A stretch of 64,000 bases of DNA from Sphingomonas suaedae (GTDB taxonomy: Bacteria; Pseudomonadota; Alphaproteobacteria; Sphingomonadales; Sphingomonadaceae), in NCBI RefSeq assembly GCF_007833215.1, contig NZ_CP042239.1:2664001-2728000 (forward strand), in the 5' to 3' direction. This document shows, one piece after another, positions 51,416 to 60,402 of the stretch (position 1 is its first letter; every line of letters begins with the position of its first letter). The notes under the pieces are model-generated. The model was not told the origin of the DNA and did not search any database. It worked only from the letters and a program-made list of their open reading frames with translations. A program made the translations under genes and the position numbers.

Positions 51416-52374
51416 CCCCCCCCGCGCCGGGCTGCAGCGCCCCACGCCGCGACGCGGTCGTGGCTGCAGCGCGGGAGAGCATCGCCAAGGGCTCCAAGAG
51501 CTTCGCGGCGGCAAGCAAATTGTTCGATCCCACGACGCGCGAGCGCGCCTGGCTGCTCTATGCCTGGTGCCGCGCCTGCGACGACATCGCGGACGGGCAG
51601 GAACATGGCCATGACGCCAGCGTGGTCGCGGACCCGGCGGCGGCACTGGCACGCATCCGCACGTTGACCGATCGCGCACTCGCGGGCGAGTGGACCGGCG
51701 AAATGCCGTTCGACGCGCTGCGCATCGTCGCGCAGGAAACGCGGATGCCGCATCGCTTCGCCCACGATTTGATCGAGGGCTTTGCGCTCGATGCCAAGGG
51801 CTGGTTCCCGCGTTCCGAGAGCGACCTGATGCAATATTGCTATCATGTCGCGGGCGCGGTCGGGTGCATGATGGCGGTGGTGATGGGGGTCGATCCGCAG
51901 GACGATGCGACGCTCGATCGCGCCTGCGATCTCGGCCTCGCCTTTCAGCTCGCCAATATCGCCCGCGATATCGAGGCGGACGACCGGATCGGCCGCTGTT
52001 ACCTGCCGATGGACTGGATGGTCGAGATGGACATCCCGCCCGGCCAGCATATGAAGCCGCCTTTTCGCGCGCGCCTCACCGTCATGGCGCGCTGGCTGGG
52101 CGAATTTGCACAGGCGCATGAGGAAAGTGCGCGGCACGGCACGCCCGCGCTCGGCTTTCGCTCGGCCTGGGCGGTGCTGGCGGCGGCGGGCATCTATGGC
52201 GGCATCGCGCGCGAGGTTGTGGCGCGCGGCAACCATGGCTGGGACCATCGCGCCAGCACGAGCAAGGCGCAGAAACTGGGCTGGATCGCGCGGGCGTTCG
52301 CACAGTCGGCGATGCGGCGGCGGCTCTACCCGCCCGAACCGCGCCCCGCGACTTTGTGGACGCGCCCGCGTTAA
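51412..52374 (+). CDS. crtB: Phytoene synthase
   Basis: CrtB of 320 residues, joining two geranylgeranyl diphosphates to phytoene, the first committed carotenoid step. The two Asp-rich magnesium sites are YAWCRACDDIADGQ and ANIARDIEADDRIGRCYLP, with YCYHVAGAVGCMMA between. A start at GTG 51412 is given by the GTGA overlap with the LOG gene. The operon places the first enzyme last, while the three crt genes together give beta-carotene from GGPP. The GGPP synthase is not in the window. Confidence 0.96.
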   Translation: MTPPAPGCSAPRRDAVVAAARESIAKGSKSFAAASKLFDPTTRERAWLLYAWCRACDDIADGQEHGHDASVVADPAAALARIRTLTDRALAGEWTGEMPFDALRIVAQETRMPHRFAHDLIEGFALDAKGWFPRSESDLMQYCYHVAGAVGCMMAVVMGVDPQDDATLDRACDLGLAFQLANIARDIEADDRIGRCYLPMDWMVEMDIPPGQHMKPPFRARLTVMARWLGEFAQAHEESARHGTPALGFRSAWAVLAAAGIYGGIAREVVARGNHGWDHRASTSKAQKLGWIARAFAQSAMRRRLYPPEPRPATLWTRPR

Positions 52375-52423
52375 CTGCAATCGGTAACCGGCACGAAAGC
52401 CGCGCTCACGCACTCGTGCGTGG

Positions 52424-52618
52424 ATGACGACGCTATCGCTTCAGCTCTCCCGTGCGCTGGCACGCGGCCGCGCTCAGCCCGCACCGCCGCCAACCCGCGC
52501 GGACCTGCTCGCGACTCTGCTGCGCAAGCGCGCCGCCGCGCATAACGCCGGCGCCGTCGAACTCGAAGCGATGCTGATCGACCAGATCCGCTGGGCACTG
52601 CCGATCGAGCGGGGCTGA
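52424..52618 (+). CDS. Small hypothetical protein downstream of crtB
   Basis: Possible 64-residue protein, basic and Ala/Arg/Leu-rich, 49 bases after crtB. Codon third positions are G/C-rich like the neighbours and the C-terminal half (RADLLATLLRKRAAAHNAGAVELEAMLIDQIRWAL) looks like an amphipathic helix pair. No domain recognised and no clear ribosome binding site. It ends 8 bases before the convergent L,D-transpeptidase. Confidence 0.5.
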   Translation: MTTLSLQLSRALARGRAQPAPPPTRADLLATLLRKRAAAHNAGAVELEAMLIDQIRWALPIERG

Positions 52619-52626
52619 CCGCGGGT

Positions 52627-53388
52627 TTACCGCCGCCGCCGCGGCACCTTCTGAACCACCGGTTCCATCGGCGCGAAAACCACGCCCTCGGGTGACACCG
52701 ACTGGTCGGCCACCGCCGGGATGATGATGTCGTTGCTCGACGTCACCACATCGAACGCGCCGGTGCGAAATGCCGCAAAATCGGGGCGCAGGAATGGGGC
52801 TTCGGGTCGCTTTGCCACCTGTTCGGGGGCCAGACGCGGCACGCCGCGCCGTACCCGGGGATCCTCGATCTCATAGCCGACCACCGATACCGCGGTGCCT
52901 AGCTCGGTGATCGCATAGAGCCGCTTGGCGAATTCGCGCGGGAAGCGGATGCAGCCGTGCGAGGCGGGGTAGCCCGGCAGATGCCCGGCATGGAGCGCGA
53001 TGCCATCCCAGGTCAGCCGCTGCATGAACGGCATCGGTGCGTTGCTGTAGAGGTTGGAGCGGTGATGCACCCGCTTTTGCAGGATGGTGAACTCGCCCGC
53101 CGGGGTGCCCTTGCCCTTCTTGCCCGTCGAGACGGTCGAGGCCGCGATCAGCACGCCGTCGCGATAGATATAGGCGACCTGGCCGGGAAGGCTGATGAGG
53201 ATCGTGACGCCCGATGCGCCCCCCGCGCGCTGATAGGCGGCGTCCTCGATCCAGGTCCATTGGCCGTTGCGGAGCAGAATCTCTTCGGCGCCGACCGCTG
53301 ACACTTGTTGCGCCATAGCCGGTGCAGACCAGCCCAACGCAGCCCCGATCACCGCCGTCAATATCGCCCGCGTGGCCGCAGACCCCAT
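52627..53388 (-). CDS. L,D-transpeptidase (YkuD domain)
   Basis: Exported protein of 253 residues. Signal peptide: AILTAVIGAALGWSAPAMAQ. The YkuD catalytic domain covers about residues 60-170 with HAGHLPGYPASHGCIRFP: catalytic His and Cys146. It makes 3-3 cross-links in peptidoglycan or attaches proteins to it. A C-terminal tail of about 80 residues follows the catalytic domain and ends in basic residues. The ATG at 53388 has GGAGG 7 bases upstream. Divergent from a second transpeptidase-like gene. Confidence 0.92.
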   Translation of the reverse strand: MGSAATRAILTAVIGAALGWSAPAMAQQVSAVGAEEILLRNGQWTWIEDAAYQRAGGASGVTILISLPGQVAYIYRDGVLIAASTVSTGKKGKGTPAGEFTILQKRVHHRSNLYSNAPMPFMQRLTWDGIALHAGHLPGYPASHGCIRFPREFAKRLYAITELGTAVSVVGYEIEDPRVRRGVPRLAPEQVAKRPEAPFLRPDFAAFRTGAFDVVTSSNDIIIPAVADQSVSPEGVVFAPMEPVVQKVPRRRR

Positions 53389-53616
53389 ATATTTGCCTCC
53401 CAATTCCACGCCGGTGACCTTCCCGGCATGTATGGTTAACGCGGGTCAGGGCAAGGTGTTGCCACGCGGTTTCCACCTGCGCAAAGCAAAAACAGGCCGT
53501 CCGCCGATTCTGACGCCGCCGTCCCGATGCGCGACATCCATCGACCAGCCGCGCGAAGTCTGCGCCGAAATGATGCGAAACTGTGAACTCCCTTAGGACG
53601 AATCGGCGCCGATCTT

Positions 53617-53625
53617 TGATATAGT
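53617..53625 (+). promoter_or_regulatory. Extended -10 promoter candidate
   Basis: TGATATAGT (TG-n-TATAGT) at 53617-53625 is an extended -10 element with no good -35, 41 bases before the ATG of the YkuD_2 gene at 53666. Confidence 0.45.
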
Positions 53626-53665
53626 GCCGGTTCGGAAGCGGAGTTTGTGGGGGCACAGAGGACGC

Positions 53666-54379
53666 ATGGACAAGATGATCGAAGCCGCGGCGTCGCGCCG
53701 CGCATTTCTGAAGAGCGCAGGCGTCGTCGCGGGTACGGGCCTGCTCTATGGCTGCGCCTCGCGGACGGTTACCACCGCCCTGCCAGCATCGACGTCGGCT
53801 CCGGTGCCGCCGCCCCCGGTTGCGACCCCGGTGCCCGCCGCGCCGCGTGCCGTGGCGAGCGCGCCGCGCAACATCCGCCCCGAGCTGTTCGAGCGCGCGG
53901 TCGCCGCACTCCAGCGCCATTCGAGCCGCATCCGCCAGCAGGACCGGATCGCGATCGCCGATTTCTCGCTGCCCTCGGCGCGGCTGCGCTTCCATTTCGT
54001 CGATCTTCAGGGCGGGGCGACCCGCTCGATGCTCGTCTCGCACGGCATCGGATCGGACCCGGAACATATCGGCCTGCTCCAGCGCTTCTCGAACGAGGTC
54101 GGTTCGGAAGCGACGTGCGAGGGCGCGTTCCTTGCCGCCAATTACTATGTCGGCAAGCATCAGCTGTCGCAGCGGCTGATCGGGCTCGATCCGACCAACT
54201 ATAATGCGCTCGACCGCGCCATCGTGGTGCATGGCGCCTGGTATTCGAACCCCGACATGATCGCCAAGCACGGCAAACTCGGCCGCAGCCAGGGCTGTTT
54301 CGCGGTGGGTGAGCGCGATCTCGACACGCTGTTCGCGATGCTCGGCGAAGGGCGGATGATCTACGCCGCCAAGGCGTAG
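53666..54379 (+). CDS. Murein L,D-transpeptidase catalytic-domain lipoprotein (YkuD_2 type)
   Basis: Protein of 237 residues. The N-terminus combines a twin-arginine motif (SRRAFLK) with a lipobox ending LLYGC (Cys30), so it is probably exported by Tat and lipidated. A Pro/Ala-rich linker follows to about residue 72. The catalytic region matches the YkuD_2 family: FHFVDLQGGATRSMLVSHGIGSDP, IVVHGAWYSNPDMI and GRSQGCFAVGERD (catalytic Cys). The ATG at 53666 with GAGG just upstream is chosen; a GTG at 53624 would bury the Tat signal. Likely cell-wall remodelling. Confidence 0.88.
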   Translation: MDKMIEAAASRRAFLKSAGVVAGTGLLYGCASRTVTTALPASTSAPVPPPPVATPVPAAPRAVASAPRNIRPELFERAVAALQRHSSRIRQQDRIAIADFSLPSARLRFHFVDLQGGATRSMLVSHGIGSDPEHIGLLQRFSNEVGSEATCEGAFLAANYYVGKHQLSQRLIGLDPTNYNALDRAIVVHGAWYSNPDMIAKHGKLGRSQGCFAVGERDLDTLFAMLGEGRMIYAAKA

Positions 54380-54440
54380 GGCATCGGGAGCAGAGACGCC
54401 TGCCGGGCGTTTGACCCCGACACCATGTCGGGATGATCGC

Positions 54441-54947
54441 ATGACAGAAACGCTCCAACCGGCGCTGCCGGATGACGTCGATCGCGCCGCACGCGCGGTG
54501 CTGGAGGCCGCCTGCGCCGCCAAACTGAGCCTTGTTACTGCCGAAAGCTGTACCGGCGGGATGCTCGCTTCGCTGCTCACCGATGTCGAAGGTGTCAGCT
54601 CGGCCTTCGAGCGCGGCTTTGTTGTCTATTCGAAAGACGCGAAATGCGAGTTGCTCCACATTGCGCGCGACACCGTCGAGCGGTGCGGGGCCGTGAGCCG
54701 CGCGGTGGCGGTGGCGATGGCCGAAGGTGCGCTCGCCGCCAGCCATGCCGATATCGCGCTGGCGATCACCGGCTTTGCCGGGCCGGGCGGACCCGATGAC
54801 GAACCCGGCCTCGTCCACTTCGCGTGCGCGCGTCGGGATCACCCGACCGCCCATCGCGAAGAACATTTTGGCGATATTGGTCGCGGACCGACCCGGATTG
54901 CCTGTATGCGCGTGGCGTTGGACATGATCGGCGAGGCGATAGACTAG
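54441..54947 (+). CDS. cinA: CinA-family nicotinamide-nucleotide amidohydrolase
   Basis: Single-domain CinA C-terminal protein (PncC type) of 168 residues, lacking the N-terminal MoaB-like domain of long CinA. PncC hydrolyses nicotinamide mononucleotide to nicotinate mononucleotide in NAD recycling. Motifs: KLSLVTAESCTGGMLASLLTDVEGVSSAFERGFVVYS, GAVSRAVAVAMAEGAL and ADIALAITGFAGPGG. GGGA precedes the ATG. Its TAG stop overlaps the GTG of nadE, another NAD gene, supporting the NAD role. Confidence 0.92.
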   Translation: MTETLQPALPDDVDRAARAVLEAACAAKLSLVTAESCTGGMLASLLTDVEGVSSAFERGFVVYSKDAKCELLHIARDTVERCGAVSRAVAVAMAEGALAASHADIALAITGFAGPGGPDDEPGLVHFACARRDHPTAHREEHFGDIGRGPTRIACMRVALDMIGEAID

Positions 54948-56995
54948 TGGCGAAGCACCGGTTCCATTCGATCCACGCGCACGGCATGGTGCGGGTCGGC
55001 GCCTGCACGCCGAGCGCGAGCGCGGGGGACATCGCCGCCAACACCGCCTCGCACATCGCGCTGGCGAAACAGGGCGATGCGGCGGGCGCTGACCTGCTGT
55101 TGTTCCCCGAACTCGGCATCACCGGCTATGCGATCGACGATCTGCACCTGCAGGACGCGGTGCTGCGCGCGACCCGGCAGGGTCTGGCGGAGCTGGTCGC
55201 GGCGAGCGCGAAGCTCAAGCCCGTGCTGCTCGTCGGCGCGGCGCTGGAGCGCAACGGGCGGCTTTACAATTGCGCGGTGGTGATCGCGCGCGGCCGGGTG
55301 CTGGGGGTGGTGCCCAAAAGCTATTTTCCCAATTACCGCGAATATTATGAAAAGCGCTGGTTCGCCTCCGGCATCGGCCTGTCGGGGACGATCGATGTTG
55401 CGGGACAGACCGCTCCGTTCGGCACCGACCTGATCTTTGCCGCCAGCGACCTGCCCGATTTCGTGTTCCATGCCGAGATTTGCGAGGATTTCTGGGGGCC
55501 GCTGCCCCCATCCACCTTTGGCGCGATGGCCGGGGCGACGATCCTTTGCAACCTGTCGGCCAGCAACATCGTCATCGGCAAGGCGCGCGAGCGGGCGATG
55601 CTGTGCGCGGCCCAGTCCGCCCGCACTGCATCGGCCTATATTTTCTCCGCATCGGGGCCGGGCGAAAGCACCACCGACCTCGCCTGGGACGGGCAGAGCC
55701 TGATCTATGAGCTGGGCGAACTGCTCGCTGCCTCGGGACGCTTCGATCTCGAGGATGAGCTGATCACCGCGGACATTGACGTCGCGCGGCTGCGGCAGGA
55801 GCGGATGCGCTTTGGCACCTTCAACGACAATGCCGCCGCCGCAGGCCATCCCGAGCAGCGCTTTCGCCGGATCGCGTTCGATCATCAGCCGGGGCATGAC
55901 GATATCGGGCTGCACCGCGCGATCCGCCGCTTTCCCTTCGTGCCCGACACGCCGGAGAAGCTGGACGAGGACTGCTACGAAGCCTTCAACATCCAGGTCG
56001 AGGGGCTGCGCAAACGGATGGTGTCGACCGGCGGGTCGAAGCTGGTCATCGGCGTCTCGGGCGGACTCGACTCCACCCACGCGCTGATCGTCGCAGCGAA
56101 GGTAATGGATCGGTTGGGGAAACCGCGCAGCGATATTCTCGGTTTCACCATGCCCGGCTTCGCCACCGGCGAGGGGAGCAAGGGCAACGCGTGGGCGCTG
56201 ATGAAGGCGCTGGGGATCACCGCGGAAGAGATCGATATCCGCCCCGCTGCGCGGCAGATGCTCACCGATATGGGCCACCCCTATGCCGATGGCGAGCCTG
56301 TCTATGACGTGACGTTCGAGAATGTTCAGGCGGGACTTCGCACCGACTATCTCTTCCGCCTCGCCAACCAGCGTGGCGGGTTCGTCATCGGCACCGGCGA
56401 CCTCAGCGAACTCGCGCTCGGCTGGTGCACCTATGGCGTTGGCGACCAGATGTCGCATTATGCGGTGAACGCGGGCGTGCCCAAGACGCTGATCCAGTTT
56501 CTGATCCGCTGGTGCATCGCGACCAACCAGTTCGATGCCGAGACCGATGCGGTGCTCGACGCGATCCTGGCGCAGGAAATCTCGCCCGAACTGGTCCCTG
56601 CCGACGCCAGCGGCGCGATGCAGAGCACCGAGGCGAAGATCGGGCCGTACGCGCTCAACGACTTTTTCGTCCATTATGTCGTGCGCCACGGGCTCGCGCC
56701 GTCGAAAATCGCGTTCCTTGCCTGGCAGGCGTGGAAGGATGCCGATGCGGGCGAATGGCCGCTGGGCGTGCCGCCGCACCAACGCGTCGCCTATGATCTG
56801 CCGACGATCCGCCACTGGCTGGAAAAGTTCCTGATCCGCTTCTTCGCACAGAGCCAGTTCAAGCGCAGCGCGATCCCCAACGGGCCGAAAGTGTCCGCGG
56901 GCGGGGCGCTGTCCCCGCGCGGGGACTGGCGCGCGCCGTCGGACGGGGTGGCGGGGCCGTGGCTCGACGAGCTTGAGGCGAACGTCCCTAGGTAA
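54947..56995 (+). CDS. nadE: Glutamine-dependent NAD(+) synthase
   Basis: Two-domain NadE of 682 residues. The N-terminal glutaminase (nitrilase fold) has Glu in LLLFPELGITGY, Lys in VPKSYFPNYREYYEKRWF and Cys in HAEICEDFWGP. The C-terminal synthetase has the PP-loop LVIGVSGGLDSTHALIVA and IGTGDLSELALGWCTYGVGDQMSHY. Ammonia from glutamine is passed to deamido-NAD. Start: GTG at 54947, whose first base is the last of the cinA TAG; the sequence AKHRFHSIHAHG then agrees with relatives. It converges with the DNA ligase gene, overlapping by 8 bases. Confidence 0.96.
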   Translation: MAKHRFHSIHAHGMVRVGACTPSASAGDIAANTASHIALAKQGDAAGADLLLFPELGITGYAIDDLHLQDAVLRATRQGLAELVAASAKLKPVLLVGAALERNGRLYNCAVVIARGRVLGVVPKSYFPNYREYYEKRWFASGIGLSGTIDVAGQTAPFGTDLIFAASDLPDFVFHAEICEDFWGPLPPSTFGAMAGATILCNLSASNIVIGKARERAMLCAAQSARTASAYIFSASGPGESTTDLAWDGQSLIYELGELLAASGRFDLEDELITADIDVARLRQERMRFGTFNDNAAAAGHPEQRFRRIAFDHQPGHDDIGLHRAIRRFPFVPDTPEKLDEDCYEAFNIQVEGLRKRMVSTGGSKLVIGVSGGLDSTHALIVAAKVMDRLGKPRSDILGFTMPGFATGEGSKGNAWALMKALGITAEEIDIRPAARQMLTDMGHPYADGEPVYDVTFENVQAGLRTDYLFRLANQRGGFVIGTGDLSELALGWCTYGVGDQMSHYAVNAGVPKTLIQFLIRWCIATNQFDAETDAVLDAILAQEISPELVPADASGAMQSTEAKIGPYALNDFFVHYVVRHGLAPSKIAFLAWQAWKDADAGEWPLGVPPHQRVAYDLPTIRHWLEKFLIRFFAQSQFKRSAIPNGPKVSAGGALSPRGDWRAPSDGVAGPWLDELEANVPR

Positions 56996-58565
56996 CCAGC
57001 CGCTCCAGTCCGGCAATCGTATCCGCCTCATGCGCGGGTTTGTCGGTGCGGATGCGGCTGATCCGCGGAAAGCGCATCGCGAGGCCCGATTTGTGCCGCT
57101 TCGACGCATGAATCGAATCGAACGCCACCTCCAGCACAAGGCTCTTTTCCACCTCACGAACCGGGCCGAACCGCGCGGTCGTATTGTTGCGCACGAAGCG
57201 GTCGAGCCATTTCAGCTCCTCATCGGTGAACCCGAAATAGGCCTTGCCCACCGGCAACAGCTCGCCGCCATCGGTCCATGCGCCGAATGTGTAGTCCGAG
57301 TAGAAGGACGATCGCTTCCCGCTCCCGCGCTGCGCATACATCAGCACGCAATCGGCGGTCAGCGGTTCGCGCTTCCACTTATACCAGAGGCCCACGCGCC
57401 GCCCGGCGACATAGGGGGCGTCGCGCCGCTTGAGCATCACTCCCTCGATCGCCGCGTCGCGGGCGCCGGCGCGTAGCTCCTCCAGCGCCGCAAAATCCTC
57501 CGCGTCGATCAGGGCGGAAACGTCGAACCGGTCGGCGTCGAGCCGCGCGGCGAAGGCGTCCAGCCGCGCGCGACGCGCATGCCAGGGCAATTCGCGCAGA
57601 TCATCGGCGCCATCGAACAACAGGTCATAGAGCCGCACGAACGCGGGAAATTCCGCGAGCGTCTTTGCCGAAACCACTTTTCGTCCCAGCCGCTGCTGCA
57701 ACGCGTTGAAACTTCCAGCCTCACCACCCTGAGCTTCGCCACGCACCAGCAATTCGCCGTCGAGCACGCCCGGCGTGGCAAAGGCCGAGGCGACATCGGG
57801 AAAGCTGCCCGTTATGTCGTCTCCGGCGCGACTGAACAGGCGCGTCTGGCCCGCGACATGGACGATCTGGACTCGGATGCCGTCCCATTTCCATTCCGCG
57901 GCATAGTCGTTGAGGTCGATCTGTGTCTCCTCAAGCGGGTGGGCAAGCATGAAGGGGCGAAACACCGGCACGTCCAGCGTCGTCGGCTGCGGCCCGCGCC
58001 CTTCGCCCCAGGCGAACAACGGCGCATAGGGTGGGGACAGGCCGTGCCACACCTCCTCCACCGCATCGACATCGACCCCGAACGCTTCGGCAAAGGCAGT
58101 CTTGGCGAGCCGCGCCGACACCCCGACGCGCAGGCCTCCGGTGGCGAGCTTGAGCAACGCATAGCGTTCGTCCGCCGCCAGCCGGTCGAGCATCGCGCCG
58201 AGTGCAGCCGGCGCATCGGATCGCGTCAGGCTGGCCAGGCGATTGACGACGGCCCCCAGCGTCAACGGTTCCGCCTCCGGCGGCGGCACCGCCGGTTCGG
58301 GCCAGATCAGCGCCACCGTCTCGGCCGTATCGCCGACGAAATCGCGGCTCAGCTGGAACAGCACCGGATCGACCCGCTCGCCCACCAGCGCGCGGATCGT
58401 CGCAGGCTTGACCGCGGGCAGGTCGAGCGTCCCGGTCAGCGCCGCCAGTCCCCAGCCGCGATCCGGGTCGGGCGTTTCACGCAGCCACGCGCCGATCAGC
58501 CGCAGCTTCGCATTGCGCGACCGCGTGTAGATCAGCCGGTCGAGAAGGTCGGCAAAGGCGCGCAT
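56988..58565 (-). CDS. ATP-dependent DNA ligase
   Basis: ATP-dependent ligase of 525 residues. The N-terminal DNA-binding domain covers about 1-200; the nucleotidyltransferase has motif I EWKWDGIRVQ (adenylated Lys), LDGELLVR and EGVMLKRRDAPYVAGRRVGLWYKWKRE. The OB domain ends with RFPRISRIRTDKPAHEAD. This is the non-Ku, LigB/LigC-like chromosomal type, an accessory to the NAD-dependent LigA. Relatives usually sit with a DEXH helicase and a metallo-beta-lactamase-like exonuclease; neither is here. Confidence 0.94.
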   Translation of the reverse strand: MRAFADLLDRLIYTRSRNAKLRLIGAWLRETPDPDRGWGLAALTGTLDLPAVKPATIRALVGERVDPVLFQLSRDFVGDTAETVALIWPEPAVPPPEAEPLTLGAVVNRLASLTRSDAPAALGAMLDRLAADERYALLKLATGGLRVGVSARLAKTAFAEAFGVDVDAVEEVWHGLSPPYAPLFAWGEGRGPQPTTLDVPVFRPFMLAHPLEETQIDLNDYAAEWKWDGIRVQIVHVAGQTRLFSRAGDDITGSFPDVASAFATPGVLDGELLVRGEAQGGEAGSFNALQQRLGRKVVSAKTLAEFPAFVRLYDLLFDGADDLRELPWHARRARLDAFAARLDADRFDVSALIDAEDFAALEELRAGARDAAIEGVMLKRRDAPYVAGRRVGLWYKWKREPLTADCVLMYAQRGSGKRSSFYSDYTFGAWTDGGELLPVGKAYFGFTDEELKWLDRFVRNNTTARFGPVREVEKSLVLEVAFDSIHASKRHKSGLAMRFPRISRIRTDKPAHEADTIAGLERLVT

Positions 58566-58694
58566 GGGCGCTCAACATGGCGCAACGCCGACGGTTCCGC
58601 CAATCCCTCTCGCTCCCGTCGCCGGTTCACGCTAGCGTAAAGCTGCCGGAGAGGCCGGACGCGATTCGCGCGTGCCGTGAGAGGGATATATTCG

Positions 58695-59006
58695 ATGAAG
58701 ACCCTATTGCTTGCCGTCGCCGTATCGGTCCTGCCGCTCGCGCCCGTTTCGTTTGCTCAGGACGGCGCGCCCGCCGCCGCGGTGGCGACCACCGCGAAGT
58801 TCAACCTCGACACGCCGATTCAGGACATCGTCGCCAACGAACAGGCGAAGGCCGCGCTCGAAGCCAATATCCCCGGCCTGTCGGCGCATGAAAGCTATGA
58901 AATGTTCAAGGGCATGAGCCTCAAGCAGCTCTCGGCCTATGCCGCCGACAAGCTGACCCCCGAACTGCTGGCCAAGACCGAGAAGGACCTTGCCGCAGTG
59001 AAGTGA
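58695..59006 (+). CDS. Small exported protein of unknown function
   Basis: Protein of 103 residues with signal peptide LLLAVAVSVLPLAPVSFAQ. The mature part has one conserved-looking block, KFNLDTPIQDIVANEQAKAALEANIPGLSAHESYEMFKGMSLKQLSAYAADKLTPELLAK, predicted helical. No enzymatic motif or known domain was recognised. GAGGG lies 9 bases before the ATG at 58695; a longer opening to 58677 is not supported. A strong terminator follows 6 bases after the stop, so it is likely a single-gene transcript. Confidence 0.8.
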   Translation: MKTLLLAVAVSVLPLAPVSFAQDGAPAAAVATTAKFNLDTPIQDIVANEQAKAALEANIPGLSAHESYEMFKGMSLKQLSAYAADKLTPELLAKTEKDLAAVK

Positions 59007-59012
59007 GTGTCG

Positions 59013-59039
59013 AACCCTCCCCCCGCCAGGGGGAGGGTT
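59013..59039. terminator. Rho-independent terminator between convergent genes
   Basis: AACCCTCCCCC and GGGGGAGGGTT form a perfect 11-bp stem with a 5-base loop, then a short T-run on the plus strand. It lies between the small exported protein and the convergent PLD gene and can serve both. Confidence 0.85.
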
Positions 59040-59048
59040 TCGTAACCC

Positions 59049-60272
59049 TCAATCCTCGCGGTTGATGTTGAGCGAGCGGGTCACGCGATAGTCCAGCACG
59101 CCGACGACGAAATAGGTCAGCGCCTGCATCATCCGCATCCACGGACCGGTGCGCTCACGATGCAGCGCCCGGGTCACCTCCAGCGATCGGGCCACTTCCG
59201 CATCGACATAGGCGCGGACATGCGCCGCAAACGCCCTGTCCTCGATCCGCAGCATCACTTCCAGATTGAGGAACAGGCTGCGCATGTCGAAATTGGCCGA
59301 CCCGATCTGCACCGCATCGTCGATCACGAACAATTTGGTGTGCAGCTTGGTCGGCAGATATTCGAAGATCCTGACCCCGCGTCGTAACAGTCCGCGATAG
59401 GTGAAGCGCGCGGCGTGCAGCGTCAGGTGATTGTCGGTGATCGACGGTACGATCACCCGTACCCGCCCACCACGCCGCGCCGCGCGGCCCAGGCGCAGCA
59501 GCATCGCCGGGCTCGGGAAGAAATAGGCGGCAAGAATGTCGATCGCCGACGCGCGTTTGAGATCGCGCCGCACCGCCCGCGCCCAGGGGGACAGCCGCCG
59601 TGTCGGCCCGCCGAGCAGCCAGCGCAATTCGCCCTGCGGCTCGCTCCAGTGTGACAGCGCCTTGCGCAATACGCGCAACGGCGCGCGCGGCCGCTTCGCC
59701 CAGCGCCAGAGCGCGTCGAAATATCCGCCCAGCCGCGCCGCTGTCGGCCCCTCCACCAGCAGCCCCAGATCGCGCCATCCATCGCTGCCCGGCGCGCCGA
59801 AATAATCATCCTGGATGTTGAAGCCGCCGATGATGATCCGCGCGCGTTCCGCGTCCTCGGCATCGGCGAGCGCGATCTTTTGATGGTTGCGCAACAGATA
59901 GCGCCGCCCCAGCCGCGGCACGAAGAAGCACACACGCCCCCCCGCTTCGCGCAATGGCGCGAAGAAATCCCGGTCATAGGCGGGGTCGCTGCCCAGCCCG
60001 TCGACGATCAGCGTGACCTCGACCCCGCGCCGCACCGCATCGGTCAGCGCTACGCGCACCCGTTCGCCGACCGCGTCATCGGTGTAGATATAATAAAGCA
60101 GTCGCAGCGATATCCGCGCGTTCGCGATCAACGCCATCAGTGCTTCGAGCCGACGCGGACCGGTGTCGAGCAGCTGAAGGCGACTGCCCGCGATCTCGAA
60201 CACCGGCTGTGGCGCCGGTTCGGGCGGCAGGCCGGGCGGAATCGTCGGTGGTGGATCGGCGGCCTGCTCCAT
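59049..60272 (-). CDS. Phospholipase D-family protein (cardiolipin synthase-like)
   Basis: Protein of 407 residues with two HKD motifs, each within a PLD repeat: LLRNHQKIALADAEDAERARIIIGGFNIQDDYFG (about 130-165) and LPTKLHTKLFVIDDAVQIGSANFDMRS (about 310-340). These are the two halves of the shared active site used by cardiolipin synthases and related phosphatidyl transferases. No N-terminal membrane helices are evident, unlike E. coli ClsA, and this resembles ClsB/ClsC-type enzymes. The substrate is inferred. The ATG at 60272 is chosen; GTG 60275 is adjacent. Confidence 0.9.
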   Translation of the reverse strand: MEQAADPPPTIPPGLPPEPAPQPVFEIAGSRLQLLDTGPRRLEALMALIANARISLRLLYYIYTDDAVGERVRVALTDAVRRGVEVTLIVDGLGSDPAYDRDFFAPLREAGGRVCFFVPRLGRRYLLRNHQKIALADAEDAERARIIIGGFNIQDDYFGAPGSDGWRDLGLLVEGPTAARLGGYFDALWRWAKRPRAPLRVLRKALSHWSEPQGELRWLLGGPTRRLSPWARAVRRDLKRASAIDILAAYFFPSPAMLLRLGRAARRGGRVRVIVPSITDNHLTLHAARFTYRGLLRRGVRIFEYLPTKLHTKLFVIDDAVQIGSANFDMRSLFLNLEVMLRIEDRAFAAHVRAYVDAEVARSLEVTRALHRERTGPWMRMMQALTYFVVGVLDYRVTRSLNINRED

Positions 60273-60335
60273 CACTGGCGACTTGCACCAAGCGCGCCGT
60301 CCATGCCAGCCCTACAGCGACGTCCGCCGATTTCC

Positions 60336-60364
60336 TTGACTCCGCACAGCCCAGCCTCTAACTG
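60336..60364 (+). promoter_or_regulatory. Sigma-70-type promoter of rpoZ
   Basis: TTGACT (60336-60341), a 17-base spacer and TAACTG (60359-60364), with a predicted start near 60371 and the rpoZ ATG at 60403. The -35 is close to consensus. Confidence 0.65.
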
Positions 60365-60402
60365 ACGCGCTTTCCTGTATCTCTGCCCGAAGGAAGCGTT
60401 TC

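Noticed and set aside
54944..57157. A 737-codon minus-strand frame opposite nadE
   Set aside because: nadE carries the complete glutaminase and synthetase motifs; the antisense frame has none.
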